Of a stretch of 64,000 nucleotides of DNA, positions 53,259 through 62,005 are shown piece by piece (the first letter of the stretch is position 1; each line of letters begins with the position of its first letter). Origin of the DNA: Armatimonadota bacterium (GTDB lineage Bacteria > Armatimonadota > Fimbriimonadia > Fimbriimonadales > Fimbriimonadaceae); NCBI GenBank assembly GCA_020161505.1, contig JAIUNY010000003.1:62001-126000 (forward strand), given 5' to 3'. The notes beneath the pieces are model-generated. The model made no database searches, was not told the origin of the DNA, and saw only the letters and a program-made list of their open reading frames with translations. A program made the position numbers and the translations under genes.

Positions 53259-55342
53259 TGCAAAGCAAGTTTCGTATTGATGCGATGGATTGCCCCACTG
53301 AGGAAGGGATTATCAGGAATCGACTTGGCAGGATTCCTGAAGTTCAACAGATTGAGTTCGACTTAATGAATCGAACCCTCACGGTTGATCATTCGTTCGT
53401 GAACGAAGACCCAATCCTAAAGGCACTTTCTGAAGTCGGGATGAAGCCGAACAACCAATGTGAAGTTGGTTGCCCACCCAAGCGTCGCGTTACCCATGTA
53501 AAGGAAACACTTCTTCTTGGGCTTGCACTCTTTCTTGCCGTAATGAGCGAGATTGTTGCTTGGACGACGGGTCAAGAGAAATCTTGGCTCGTCGTCGGGC
53601 TTGCCGCGATGGCGATGGTTCTCGGCGGAAAGGAAACCTTCGCCAAAGGAATCATTGCCGTCAAGACATTCACCCTTAACATCAATTTCCTCATGTGCCT
53701 TGCAGTCGTTGGAGCGATGATCATTGGATCGTGGCCCGAGGCTGCCATGGTCACCGTTCTGTTCGCAATCGCCGAGCGAATCGAATCCTACTCCTTGGAT
53801 CGGGCAAGAAATGCCGTGCGAGCCTTGATGGAACTTGCACCCGAGAAGGCTTGGGTGCAAGATTCGACGGGACAGTGGACTGAAGTTCAGGCCTCTTCAG
53901 TTGCCGTAGGTCAACGCGTTCGGGTGAAGCCGGGCGAACGGATACCATTTGATGGAGAAGTCGTGCTTGGGCAAAGCGCGGTTAATCAGGCTCCAATCAC
54001 GGGTGAGAGCTTGCCTGTAGACAAGGCTGTGGGAGACCAGCTTTTTGCTGGGACCATTAACGAACAGGGGATTCTTGAGTTCACGGTGACAGGAGATCGA
54101 GGAAACACGACTCTCGACCGCGTCATCAAAACGGTGCAGGAAGCGCAAGCGACTCGCGCTCCTACACAGAGGTTCGTTGACAACTTCGCTCGGTATTACA
54201 CGCCGGTCGTCGTGGTGCTGGCATTGCTTGTTGCCGTCGTTCCACTCGCCTTTGGCCAACCGTTCGAGCCGTGGCTCTACAAGGCTCTGGTTTTGCTCGT
54301 GATTGCCTGCCCGTGCGCTCTTGTTATCTCGACACCGGTGACAGTTGTCAGTGGATTAGCCTCCGCAGCGAAGCAAGGGATCCTCATCAAAGGTGGAGCC
54401 CACCTTGAGTCAGGCCGCACCCTGCGCATGATCGCTTTGGACAAGACGGGGACATTGACGCACGGAAAACCAAAAGTCACAGACTTCGTCATCTTGCACG
54501 ACTACCATCAGGAGAAGGCTCTCCAGATCGCGGCGAGTCTGGATCATCTAAGCGGGCATCCAATCGCCAAGTCGATCACCGATCAATGGTCAGGTGCTCT
54601 TCTCGATGTCGATGGTTTCGAGTCGATTACGGGTCGGGGGGCGGTCGGCACAATCGAAGGTGAAACATACATCATTGGTAATCATCGACTTGTGGAAGAG
54701 AGAGGGGTGTGCTGTGACCACGTGCACGTCGAACTTGAGCAGTTGCAGTCTGGCGGTAAGACAACCGTGGTTCTTGCCAACTCTAAAGAAGCGCTTGCCA
54801 TCTTCGGAGTAGCGGACACCATACGACCGGAGAGCGTCGAAGCGATCCAGCAGCTTCACGAACTCGGGGTCAAAGTCGCGATGCTTACGGGGGACAACGC
54901 GCAAATGGCGAAAGCAATCGCGGCTCAAGCGGGAATCGACGACGTACGAGCGGAGCTTCTTCCAGACGATAAGATGAGAGTCGTTGAGGAGTTCATCTCT
55001 GATTTCAAGGGTGTGGGCATGGTTGGTGACGGCGTGAACGATGCTCCAGCGCTTGCAAGAGCGACGGTCGGATTCGCGATGGGAACTGCAGGAACGGATA
55101 CTGCTCTCGAAACCGCCGATGTTGCCCTCATGAACGACGACCTACGCAAACTTCCCAGCTACATCAGTCTCAGTCGAAAGACCGCAAGAGTCCTCTCCCA
55201 GAACATTTGCTTCGCGATCGGAATCAAGATTGTGTTCTTCGCACTTGCGATGACAGGCCATGCGACTCTGTGGATGGCAGTTTTTGCTGACATGGGAGCA
55301 AGTCTGCTTGTAGTCGGCAATGGGCTTCGCTTGCTGCGCTGA
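53255..55342 (+). CDS. P1B-type Zn/Cd/Pb-exporting ATPase
   Basis: 695 residues. An N-terminal metal-binding domain ([20 protein letters not shown]) with the DCPTEE core, CPC motif in [10 protein letters not shown], phosphorylation site [10 protein letters not shown], and [15 protein letters not shown] with a ZntA-like end ([19 protein letters not shown]). It exports Zn2+, Cd2+ or Pb2+ from the cytoplasm, and the RND pump then removes them from the periplasm. GTG/ATG start overlaps the RND stop. Confidence 0.88.
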   Translation: MMQSKFRIDAMDCPTEEGIIRNRLGRIPEVQQIEFDLMNRTLTVDHSFVNEDPILKALSEVGMKPNNQCEVGCPPKRRVTHVKETLLLGLALFLAVMSEIVAWTTGQEKSWLVVGLAAMAMVLGGKETFAKGIIAVKTFTLNINFLMCLAVVGAMIIGSWPEAAMVTVLFAIAERIESYSLDRARNAVRALMELAPEKAWVQDSTGQWTEVQASSVAVGQRVRVKPGERIPFDGEVVLGQSAVNQAPITGESLPVDKAVGDQLFAGTINEQGILEFTVTGDRGNTTLDRVIKTVQEAQATRAPTQRFVDNFARYYTPVVVVLALLVAVVPLAFGQPFEPWLYKALVLLVIACPCALVISTPVTVVSGLASAAKQGILIKGGAHLESGRTLRMIALDKTGTLTHGKPKVTDFVILHDYHQEKALQIAASLDHLSGHPIAKSITDQWSGALLDVDGFESITGRGAVGTIEGETYIIGNHRLVEERGVCCDHVHVELEQLQSGGKTTVVLANSKEALAIFGVADTIRPESVEAIQQLHELGVKVAMLTGDNAQMAKAIAAQAGIDDVRAELLPDDKMRVVEEFISDFKGVGMVGDGVNDAPALARATVGFAMGTAGTDTALETADVALMNDDLRKLPSYISLSRKTARVLSQNICFAIGIKIVFFALAMTGHATLWMAVFADMGASLLVVGNGLRLLR

Positions 55343-55578
55343 GGAATTGCTAGGTCGGAGACGTGTTCGGTCCGCACGAACAGTCCTGGACCGTCCCACT
55401 TGGAGAACTCCGCCTGGACTCGCCCCTTGATTCGACATATTAACGAGACCTTTGCGTCCTTCACCACGGCGGCGACTCGTCAATTAAGAAACACTATTCC
55501 TCCGAAAGGAGGCGATGTTGTCACTGCCGTTCTTCCTTGCCACGGCATCATAACAGAGAGCTATAGGGAAAGTAGCTT
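55343..55578. other. Intergenic end of module 3
   Basis: No gene supported. It contains one isolated half of an Fnr-like box (GGCATCATAAC) but no partner half. Confidence 0.4.
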
Positions 55579-55617
55579 GTCGCCTCTGAATAGCGCTCAA
55601 CAGCTGTCAGAGGCGAC
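55579..55617. repeat. Perfect hairpin at the right end of module 3
   Basis: GTCGCCTCTGA and TCAGAGGCGAC are complementary over 11 bp with a 17-base loop. Immediately after it comes GACGCCCTCCGTG, a short partial copy of the tRNA fragment. Confidence 0.5.
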
Positions 55618-55633
55618 GCCCTCCGTGGTCGTA

Positions 55634-55652
55634 GAGAGACCTTTGAGAGACC
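55634..55652. repeat. GAGAGACC arm-type repeats left of site D
   Basis: GAGAGACC at 55634-55641 and 55645-55652, 11 bp apart. Confidence 0.65.
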
Positions 55653-55700
55653 AAACACCTCCTACCGAACCCTACTCCCACACTTTTAGATTCAAAAACT

Positions 55701-55744
55701 TGGCGGCCCCGGAGAGATTCGAACTCCCGACTCACTCCTTAGGA
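55701..55744 (-). repeat. Attachment site D: tRNA-Arg(CCU) 3' fragment, variant
   Basis: 44-bp fragment whose T-arm is GGGAG TTCGAAT CTCTC on the minus strand. Compared with site B, the 52-62 pair changed from G-C to A-T on both sides, a compensatory change, and the anticodon stem/variable part reads GGAGTGAGTC. It probably came from a different tRNA-Arg allele. Left box TAGATTCAA at 55687-55695, right box TAGGTTCAA at 55756-55764, inverted TTGAACCTA at 55788-55796. Confidence 0.88.
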
Positions 55745-55755
55745 CTGACATTTTC

Positions 55756-55841
55756 TAGGTTCAATGACGCTAGGCACTTGTCCGCCGTTGAACCTAAATG
55801 ACTGCCGTTTTCCACTGCGTTGGAGAGACCTTGGAGAGACC
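55756..55841. repeat. Recombinase-site palindrome and GAGAGACC pair right of site D
   Basis: 41-bp TAGGTTCAA to TTGAACCTA palindrome, the GTTTTCCACTGCGTT segment, then GAGAGACC at 55823-55830 and 55834-55841. Confidence 0.75.
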
Positions 55842-55916
55842 TGGGGCGAGACCCTCTAGCCATTCACAATAAGCGAAATCGGCAAAGCTCAGTTTTAGCC
55901 GCGAGCACACGGCAAC

Positions 55917-58166
55917 CTATGCTGTTCGTCCATCAAAGCTGCGGAGTCTCAATGAGTTTAGGATGACCGAAACGCTGCTGAACGCCATCGCACCAGCTGC
56001 CAACATTGGGCTGAGAAGGCCCAGGGCCGCCAGGGGGATCATAACGACGTTGTAGACGAATGCCCAAAACAGGTTCCACTTGATTGTTGAAAGGGTAGCG
56101 CGTGCAAGGCGGATAGCCTGCGCGACGCCGCGAAGATCTGATCGAAGAAGGGTTACTCCAGCGGTCTCCATTGCAACATCCGTCCCGTGGCCCATCGCTA
56201 TACCAAGGTCAGCTTGGGCCAGGGCTGGCGCATCGTTGATTCCGTCTCCCACCATGCCCACGCGGCCTGCGACTTGGTATTTGCGGACGAATTCGGCTTT
56301 ATCTTGAGGTAGCACCTGAGCTTCCACTCGCTCAACTCCTACTTGATTCGCAACGGCAGCAGCGGCCCTGAGGTTGTCTCCAGTCACCATGACTGGCTCC
56401 ACACCAATTTGTTTCAGCAGCCGAATAGCCTCAGCACTATAATCTCCAACCACGTCGGAAACGGCGAGCACAGCGTAGTTAACGCCTGTCTGAAGAACAA
56501 AAACAGTCTTACCCATAGACTCAAGCTCTTCAAAGGTCTGGCGAACGTCTTCAGGGATCGTTGCCAACTCTGCGACCCATGAGAGTTTGCCGATTACTGC
56601 CATCTCCCCGGACAGGGTCCCTTTCACTCCATTACCACGAATCGCTTCGAAGTTTTCAAGCTGAGGGATGGCTAAGGCTAGGTCTTTAGCTTTCTTCACA
56701 ACCGCTCGTGCAATCGGATGTTCGCTTTGAGACTCCAGCGCAGCTGCAACGGCCAGAGCTTCTTGATCACCCCAGGTTCCGGAAATGACAATGTCGGTGA
56801 GGTGAGGTTTGCCTTGTGTTATTGTTCCCGTCTTATCGAGCAAAACCGTTTTGATGCTGCCAGCCCTTTCGAGAGCCTCGCCGTCCTTCACAAGGATGCC
56901 CAGTTCAGCACCTCTTCCTGTTCCGACCATGAGTGCGGTCGGAGTGGCCAAACCAAGGGCGCAGGGGCAAGCGATAACAAGAACCGCCACGGCAGCCAAG
57001 ACGCCCGGTTCAACTCCGCGTCCCGAAACTGCATAAACAAGGACAGTTAGGACAGCAATTCCAATAACGGTTGGCACAAACACCGACGACACTTTGTCGG
57101 CGAGACCCTGTAGTGGGGCCCGAGAGCCCTGAGCTCGCTGCACCATCGACGCAATCTGAGCGAGCATCGTTTCAGAACCAACGTGCGTAGCTCTGAACAA
57201 GAATGATCCTTGATCATTCACCGTTCCACCGGTGACAGAGTCTCCAGTCTTCTTACTAATGGGAACCGGCTCACCAGTCACCATTGACTCATCTACGAAC
57301 GATTCTCCCTCGATGACGATTCCGTCAACCGGAACGCGTTCCCCTGGTCGAACTCGTATAATCATTTCCTGTAGCACCTGCGTGAGCGGCATCTTCTGTT
57401 CCGAACCATCTGGATTAACAACGCTTGCCTCCTTTGGTGCGAGGTCCATGAGCTTCCGGATTGAGTCCGACATGCGAGACTTCGCTCTTGCTTCGAGATA
57501 TCTGCCGAGCAATACAAGCAGAACAATCACAGCTCCGGTTTCATAATAGATGTGCTCGCTCTGCATGTGACTATGGCCCCGGTGTGCAATGAGCGAGTAA
57601 GTCGAGTAAATCCAGGCCGCGCCAGTTCCCATCGCGACTAATGTGTCCATGGTCGTATTTCCATGGCGAAGGGCCTTAGCTGCCACAGCGTAAAACTGAC
57701 GACCGCACCAGAAGATGGCGGGCGTCCCCAGAAGCAGAAGGCCCCAGTTTGCCCACTCTGCTCGGGGATGCCAGAACATAGAAACGAGGACGAGTGGAAC
57801 CGTGAGTAAGCCGGAAATCCACAGGTTGGCCCGCATCTTCGCAAGTTCTCCCTCTGACTCGACTCGTAGATGTTCTGCGTGTTCGGACGCGGAATGTCCC
57901 GAGTGAGGATCATTCTCGACGAGCTTTGCCGTGTACCCGGCCCCCTCCACCGCGTCCAGCAACTGCGTTTTTTCGAGAGCGATGTCATGCCGAACGGTTG
58001 CATGGTGAGTCGCAAAATTGACTACCGCCGATTCGACACCTCCCTTCTTGACCAGCGCGTTTTCGACGCGCCGAACACAGGAGGCACACGTCATGCCCTT
58101 GATAGATATCGCTGTTTCTACGATTTGCTCTTGATCGTGGATATGAGCCGGTTGACTGTTATTCAT
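55917..58166 (-). CDS. copA: Copper-exporting P1B-1-type ATPase
   Basis: 749 residues. N-terminal heavy-metal domain with GMTCASC (Cys27, Cys30), CPC in [15 protein letters not shown], phosphorylation site [11 protein letters not shown], hinge [16 protein letters not shown], and the C-terminal Asn/Tyr and Met-Ser-Ser helices typical of Cu(I) pumps ([30 protein letters not shown]). It transports Cu+ from the cytoplasm. It overlaps the copper chaperone gene by four bases and belongs to the CsoR operon. Confidence 0.92.
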   Translation of the reverse strand: MNNSQPAHIHDQEQIVETAISIKGMTCASCVRRVENALVKKGGVESAVVNFATHHATVRHDIALEKTQLLDAVEGAGYTAKLVENDPHSGHSASEHAEHLRVESEGELAKMRANLWISGLLTVPLVLVSMFWHPRAEWANWGLLLLGTPAIFWCGRQFYAVAAKALRHGNTTMDTLVAMGTGAAWIYSTYSLIAHRGHSHMQSEHIYYETGAVIVLLVLLGRYLEARAKSRMSDSIRKLMDLAPKEASVVNPDGSEQKMPLTQVLQEMIIRVRPGERVPVDGIVIEGESFVDESMVTGEPVPISKKTGDSVTGGTVNDQGSFLFRATHVGSETMLAQIASMVQRAQGSRAPLQGLADKVSSVFVPTVIGIAVLTVLVYAVSGRGVEPGVLAAVAVLVIACPCALGLATPTALMVGTGRGAELGILVKDGEALERAGSIKTVLLDKTGTITQGKPHLTDIVISGTWGDQEALAVAAALESQSEHPIARAVVKKAKDLALAIPQLENFEAIRGNGVKGTLSGEMAVIGKLSWVAELATIPEDVRQTFEELESMGKTVFVLQTGVNYAVLAVSDVVGDYSAEAIRLLKQIGVEPVMVTGDNLRAAAAVANQVGVERVEAQVLPQDKAEFVRKYQVAGRVGMVGDGINDAPALAQADLGIAMGHGTDVAMETAGVTLLRSDLRGVAQAIRLARATLSTIKWNLFWAFVYNVVMIPLAALGLLSPMLAAGAMAFSSVSVILNSLRLRSFDGRTA

Positions 58167-58354
58167 TGCTGCCTTACCTGATAGCCTTGTTCGACAACTG
58201 CTTCAATTGCGGCCCGCACTTGGACTCCACTAACTTCGACTTCGCCCGATTGCAGGTTGACACTGACATCAGTTGCGCCTGGAATCGATTCGAGTGCCTC
58301 GCGCACGTGGCGGACGCAGTTTTGGCAAGTCATTCCTTCAACGATTAGTTTCAT
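58163..58354 (-). CDS. copZ: Copper chaperone
   Basis: 63 residues, one heavy-metal-associated domain with MTCQNC (residues 8-13). It delivers Cu+ to CopA. The ATG is 11 bases after AAGGAG, which itself lies inside a CsoR-type operator, so binding could hinder transcription or translation. Confidence 0.9.
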   Translation of the reverse strand: MKLIVEGMTCQNCVRHVREALESIPGATDVSVNLQSGEVEVSGVQVRAAIEAVVEQGYQVRQQ

Positions 58355-58362
58355 TTGGGTTG

Positions 58363-58378
58363 ATACTCCTTGGGGTAT
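58363..58378. promoter_or_regulatory. CsoR-type operator before copZ
   Basis: ATACTC-CTTG-GGGTAT, the C/G-tract inverted repeat typical of CsoR sites, overlapping the CsoR stop codon and the copZ ribosome-binding site. Confidence 0.68.
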
Positions 58379-58671
58379 TAGGTCTTCACGAGACGCTTCA
58401 ACACGTCTTCTAGCTCTTCGAAAAGCTCTTGTTCTGACATCGTGCGCGCTGTCGCATGGGCATGCACGCTATCTCGGTTCGCGATGCAGTGGCGAATGTG
58501 CTGGGTAGCTACTGCCGCTGAAACTTGATTCAAAGCGGCAGAAACTGCGCTGACCTGAGCGATCACGTCGCAGCAATAAGCGTCTTCGGAGAGGAGTTTT
58601 CGCAAACCGCGGACTTGCCCTTCTATGCGGGCAAGCCTGCGGTCAATGCGGGATCGGCTTTCTTCGTTCAT
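58378..58671 (-). CDS. csoR: CsoR-family copper-sensing repressor
   Basis: 97 residues, all-helical. Copper ligands of the Cys-His-Cys triad are Cys33, His58 and Cys62 (AYCC and TQHIRHC). N-terminal RIDRRLARIEGQVRGL binds DNA in this family. Flanked by two matching operators (58363 and 58688), so it represses itself and the copZ-copA genes. TAGTGT lies at -12 to -7 of its ATG. Confidence 0.9.
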   Translation of the reverse strand: MNEESRSRIDRRLARIEGQVRGLRKLLSEDAYCCDVIAQVSAVSAALNQVSAAVATQHIRHCIANRDSVHAHATARTMSEQELFEELEDVLKRLVKT

Positions 58672-58687
58672 GAACCTACACTATCTT

Positions 58688-58703
58688 ATACCCCTATGGG
58701 TAT
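58688..58703. promoter_or_regulatory. CsoR-type operator before csoR
   Basis: ATACCC-CTAT-GGGTAT, a perfect inverted repeat with the classic C-tract and G-tract, about 24 bp upstream of the csoR start. Confidence 0.78.
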
Positions 58704-58720
58704 CAAGTAGTTCCCGAATC

Positions 58721-59485
58721 CTAGAATCCTACTGAATAGCCGATAGCGAAGCGCACCGAAGACTTCGCTCGCCCTTTGGTTTCGAAGACATCCGACTCGA
58801 TGCCAAAGTCCAGAACTGACCTCACTCCTACTTGCTGTCGGATCCCTAAGCCTACGCTCCCAACCCAGTCGCGCGAACGATCCCGAGACTGTTCCATGGA
58901 GAACTGAGCTACTAGCGTGCGGTCAAACTGCGTGGGATAGCCAAGGGGCTTGGTGTACCCGACAGTGATTCCTGCTGTTGTCTGACGCTCATCCATGATG
59001 CGAGCGGTCGAGGTCATCACGTCCAGGTTGAGATGGATTTTGTCGTACTGACCAACCGTTTTGGTGAGAATTCCGCGAGCGCGGACTTCCACTCCCTTTG
59101 AACCTGTGCCAGTGGGTAGGCCCACATCGAGTCGATATGCAAGTGCAGGCTGATCATCTATCTCTCTACGTAACCCGTTGAAGTACGATAACTCGACGTT
59201 TCCGAAGTCACCTCGACGATTGCTTGTCGAGTAGCTAGGTTCAAAGCCAATACCAATGTCTTGGCTTTTTGCAAAACCGTATTTGTACTCCGTCTTTAGA
59301 CCGTACTTTGGGCTGGACCGTCTGAAGGTATCAAGTGTGAACCCTGTTTCGAAGGCTCTTTCTCGGTAAGCGATAGAGTAAGCATCGTCAAATCTCAGCG
59401 GTCGTCCTGAATCCACGTTGTTATGGTCAACCGCTAAAACGACACTCGCGAGGAGGCCTGTCGCAATGACGGATATGAGTCTCAC
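58721..59485 (-). CDS. Outer-membrane beta-barrel protein
   Basis: 254 residues with signal peptide RLISVIATGLLASVVLAVDH and a succession of amphipathic beta-strands ending in aromatic FAIGYSVGF, typical of barrel C-termini. It resembles MetA-pathway-type transporters of the pfam13557 kind, but this is a tentative comparison. It overlaps the next gene upstream by four bases and is the last of the periplasmic copper operon. Confidence 0.65.
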   Translation of the reverse strand: MRLISVIATGLLASVVLAVDHNNVDSGRPLRFDDAYSIAYRERAFETGFTLDTFRRSSPKYGLKTEYKYGFAKSQDIGIGFEPSYSTSNRRGDFGNVELSYFNGLRREIDDQPALAYRLDVGLPTGTGSKGVEVRARGILTKTVGQYDKIHLNLDVMTSTARIMDERQTTAGITVGYTKPLGYPTQFDRTLVAQFSMEQSRDRSRDWVGSVGLGIRQQVGVRSVLDFGIESDVFETKGRAKSSVRFAIGYSVGF

Positions 59486-61023
59486 CGGCTTCCTCCCGTG
59501 GTCGGCTCAGGACGGTATGGGTTAGGTCGGTCAATCTTTCTGTATGTGTCTGGCGTGCCCCGGTTGATTTGAGCCCACGCATCTAAAGTGAGCGGCTTCG
59601 ATTGGGCGAGATCAGGATTTTCTCTGACAAACTGGTCAAAGGCCGATTTTGATGTAAACGCTCTTGACCATGCACTGCATTCTGGATGCTCCCCGAACTC
59701 CTCAAGGAACACAACTCCCGGAATGTTGCTTGTTAGAATTCCTTCCTCGTCTGAGATTAGAACAAGGATTCGTGACGGATCCTCCGTTGCGGCTCGAATG
59801 ATTGCTCGTCCAGGAGTTTCTGCCGCCATGTCACGAGCGCACATGAGGCATCGAACGAGCATAGTCCACCCGTCTGCAGTGACGGTGGCCCCCCACATCG
59901 GCCCATCGGGCAAAGGAATCGAACAATGTGCACAAACACTCATGTCCATCCATCCCATCCCCGACATATACATCACATCGTCTTCCATCCCCCTCATAAA
60001 CCCCATACCTGGGGTGCTGGTTGGGTGTCGATGATCATGTAGGGAACCTGGTACATCTTCGCCCGAGCCCGGTTCGTGTCCTTTGTGCGTTGAAGAGAGC
60101 ACACGATATATCGCAATCTTCACCTGTTCTTGTCTCTGCTTTTCGGTCAGTTCCTCTGCCGCCAAAATGTCGTTGACGTTGTCGTGAAGCATGTGCAGGT
60201 TATCGAATGCGTTAGCGATCATGGGGAAACGCTTTGAGAACCGTGGGCTCATTTCAGCCGTCATCGGCATGAAGTCCCGCATCCGGTAGAGTTCGGTGGT
60301 TCGATACTGCGATCCTAGAACGCTATACTGAGCCGCTTGATCCTGCACCGGGACACGAAAGAGCATGTCGTAGTTTACGGTCTGGAGCCAGTGGTATCCC
60401 CAGAACAGTCCGTTAACCTTTGGATAGTTACTCCGAAAGCGACCAGAGAATGGAAATGAGTCAAGGTACTCCATGTTCATGGGCAGCCCCGTGATGGCAT
60501 AGGGTTGCGCCGAGTAAAAGCTCCATAAACGCTGGATTTCCGCCTCTTTCTGAGCATCGCTCCAACCCGGATGCATCAAGACATCGATGGTTTGGAAGTG
60601 TAGTATGTGGGCCCAATCAAAGACTTTTTCGAGGTACCCGTACTTTCTGACAAATGTCGGAGATAGAGCCGCTTCATCGACTGGTATTCGAGGTGGTTTC
60701 TGGAGGACTCGGTCAATCGTTTCAAACACCTTCGTCTCAAGCTGTGCCTTCCGACCTGTAACTAGAGCCTCGTACGCCATCGCGTGGCCAACTCCCGTTC
60801 CGTACATGTCTTGGGCGAACGGTGGAATGCGTTCAATTGCCCAGTTGTATGGGGCAGCTTTGTAGAAAAGATGATCCGCGCCGGGGGAACTGATCCATCG
60901 GGGCAAATCTGAGGGCATGGTCGGTAGAGTTCCTGAACGTGTAGGCTGGTGACCGCCATGGTCTTGTGCGACAGCCATCGTGACCGATGTCAGTGCGACG
61001 AAAAGTAGAAGTGTGTTTCGCAT
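59482..61023 (-). CDS. Exported Met/His/Cys-rich protein with NosL-like C-terminal domain
   Basis: 513 residues from the ATG at 61023 (AGGAGA upstream), signal peptide LLLFVALTSVTMAVAQ. The middle part is rich in Tyr/Trp. Near residue 375 comes a Met-rich stretch (GMGFMRGMEDDVMYMSGMGW) and then CAHC and CLMC pairs. The C-terminal ~90 residues (VVFLEEFGEHPECSAWSRAF, LTLDAWAQ) resemble the neighbouring 159-residue protein and NosL-type copper carriers. Probably a periplasmic copper-handling protein. Family not identified. Confidence 0.6.
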   Translation of the reverse strand: MRNTLLLFVALTSVTMAVAQDHGGHQPTRSGTLPTMPSDLPRWISSPGADHLFYKAAPYNWAIERIPPFAQDMYGTGVGHAMAYEALVTGRKAQLETKVFETIDRVLQKPPRIPVDEAALSPTFVRKYGYLEKVFDWAHILHFQTIDVLMHPGWSDAQKEAEIQRLWSFYSAQPYAITGLPMNMEYLDSFPFSGRFRSNYPKVNGLFWGYHWLQTVNYDMLFRVPVQDQAAQYSVLGSQYRTTELYRMRDFMPMTAEMSPRFSKRFPMIANAFDNLHMLHDNVNDILAAEELTEKQRQEQVKIAIYRVLSSTHKGHEPGSGEDVPGSLHDHRHPTSTPGMGFMRGMEDDVMYMSGMGWMDMSVCAHCSIPLPDGPMWGATVTADGWTMLVRCLMCARDMAAETPGRAIIRAATEDPSRILVLISDEEGILTSNIPGVVFLEEFGEHPECSAWSRAFTSKSAFDQFVRENPDLAQSKPLTLDAWAQINRGTPDTYRKIDRPNPYRPEPTTGGSR

Positions 61024-61066
61024 ATAAGTCTCCTGGAAGAGAGGGCCAGAAGTGGCCCTCCAATTG

Positions 61067-61546
61067 CTAGTTCTTCGCCACCTCCGCGAGGAATTGGTCA
61101 AGAGTGAGCGCCTTGGCTCCTTCGGAAGGGTTCTTCTTAATGTAAGAGTCGAACGCAGCCTTATTGGTGAATGCCCTCGAAAGAGCCGCACAGTCCTTGT
61201 GCTTCTTGAATGTGTTCAGAAACACTGCGCCTTCTGGCGCACTCCATTTACCACCCGTCCTCTTGAGAATGACGGGTGCCCCCACTTTCTCACTTGGCGA
61301 GTAGACGACGAGATCACCCTTGTACCGCTTCTGATCTTTGATCACACAGTACAGGCATCGGTATTCGATTCGCTTGTTGCCGACTTTGACGACGACTTCG
61401 TTGTCAAGCTCTTTCGTGTTTTGTACTAGCTTGAGTTTGCAGTAAGGGCAGTCCGCTTCGTGAGCAGATGCGATGGAGGTCATGCCCATTGCACCGATAA
61501 CGGCGACGAGAGCGAGAGATTTGCTGAATTGGTTCCAGAGTTTCAT
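61067..61546 (-). CDS. Small exported NosL-like copper-binding protein
   Basis: 159 residues with a signal peptide and two cysteine pairs, CPYC (33-36) and CLYC (64-67). The C-terminal part (GAVFLNTFKKHKDCAALSRA, ALTLDQFLAEV) is homologous to the end of the 513-residue protein encoded downstream. Likely periplasmic copper carrier or thiol/metal exchanger. Good ribosome-binding site before the ATG. Confidence 0.65.
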   Translation of the reverse strand: MKLWNQFSKSLALVAVIGAMGMTSIASAHEADCPYCKLKLVQNTKELDNEVVVKVGNKRIEYRCLYCVIKDQKRYKGDLVVYSPSEKVGAPVILKRTGGKWSAPEGAVFLNTFKKHKDCAALSRAFTNKAAFDSYIKKNPSEGAKALTLDQFLAEVAKN

Positions 61547-61576
61547 TGTGTTTTCCTTTTGTGCGGCAGGTGAGGT

Positions 61577-62002
61577 CTACTTAACGACCACTTTTCCGCG
61601 AATCATGTCCATCGAACAAGCAAACTTAACTTCGCCTGCCGATGAAGGGGTAAATGAGAAAGCAACTGTCTTTCCTTCCTTAACAGTTTTTGTTTGCTTT
61701 AGTGATTTGAACTCGATGGTTGCACCGCAACCCATCTTCTTGCCGCCCTTGAAGGTGATTTGAACTGGCTTGCCTTTCTTAACTTCAATGGTTGAAGGGG
61801 TGTACTTTCCGTCCTGAACGAGCACCGTCGCTTTTTGGACTCCCTTTGACTCCTGAGCAACGTGAGGCTTTCCGGACGACGGTGATGAGCCGCAGCAACC
61901 CTCAGTTTGACCAGATGGCTGGAAGGCGTAAGCGGATGCTGCGAGAGTCGAAGCGAGCACTAGCCCGCCAAGAATGGCTTGAACGTTTATCTTGTGTTTC
62001 AT
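61577..62002 (-). CDS. Exported cupredoxin-like protein
   Basis: 141 residues with signal peptide LGGLVLASTLAASAYA, a Cys-Cys segment (EGCCGSS) and a cupredoxin domain: KYTPSTIEVKKGKPVQITFK, then MGCGATIEF and VKFACSMDMIRGKVVVK. The Cys-x-Met-x-Met end provides soft copper ligands. Soluble or membrane-peripheral copper carrier. Confidence 0.72.
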   Translation of the reverse strand: MKHKINVQAILGGLVLASTLAASAYAFQPSGQTEGCCGSSPSSGKPHVAQESKGVQKATVLVQDGKYTPSTIEVKKGKPVQITFKGGKKMGCGATIEFKSLKQTKTVKEGKTVAFSFTPSSAGEVKFACSMDMIRGKVVVK

Positions 62003-62005
62003 GTG

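Noticed and set aside
55541-55558. Further Fnr-type box in module 3
   Set aside because: Only one half (ATCATA) is present; the other half does not match.
19534-55744. Complete tRNA genes at the four fragment sites
   Set aside because: Only the 3' half from the anticodon loop is present; no 5' acceptor strand or D-arm is found on the upstream (right) side of any copy.
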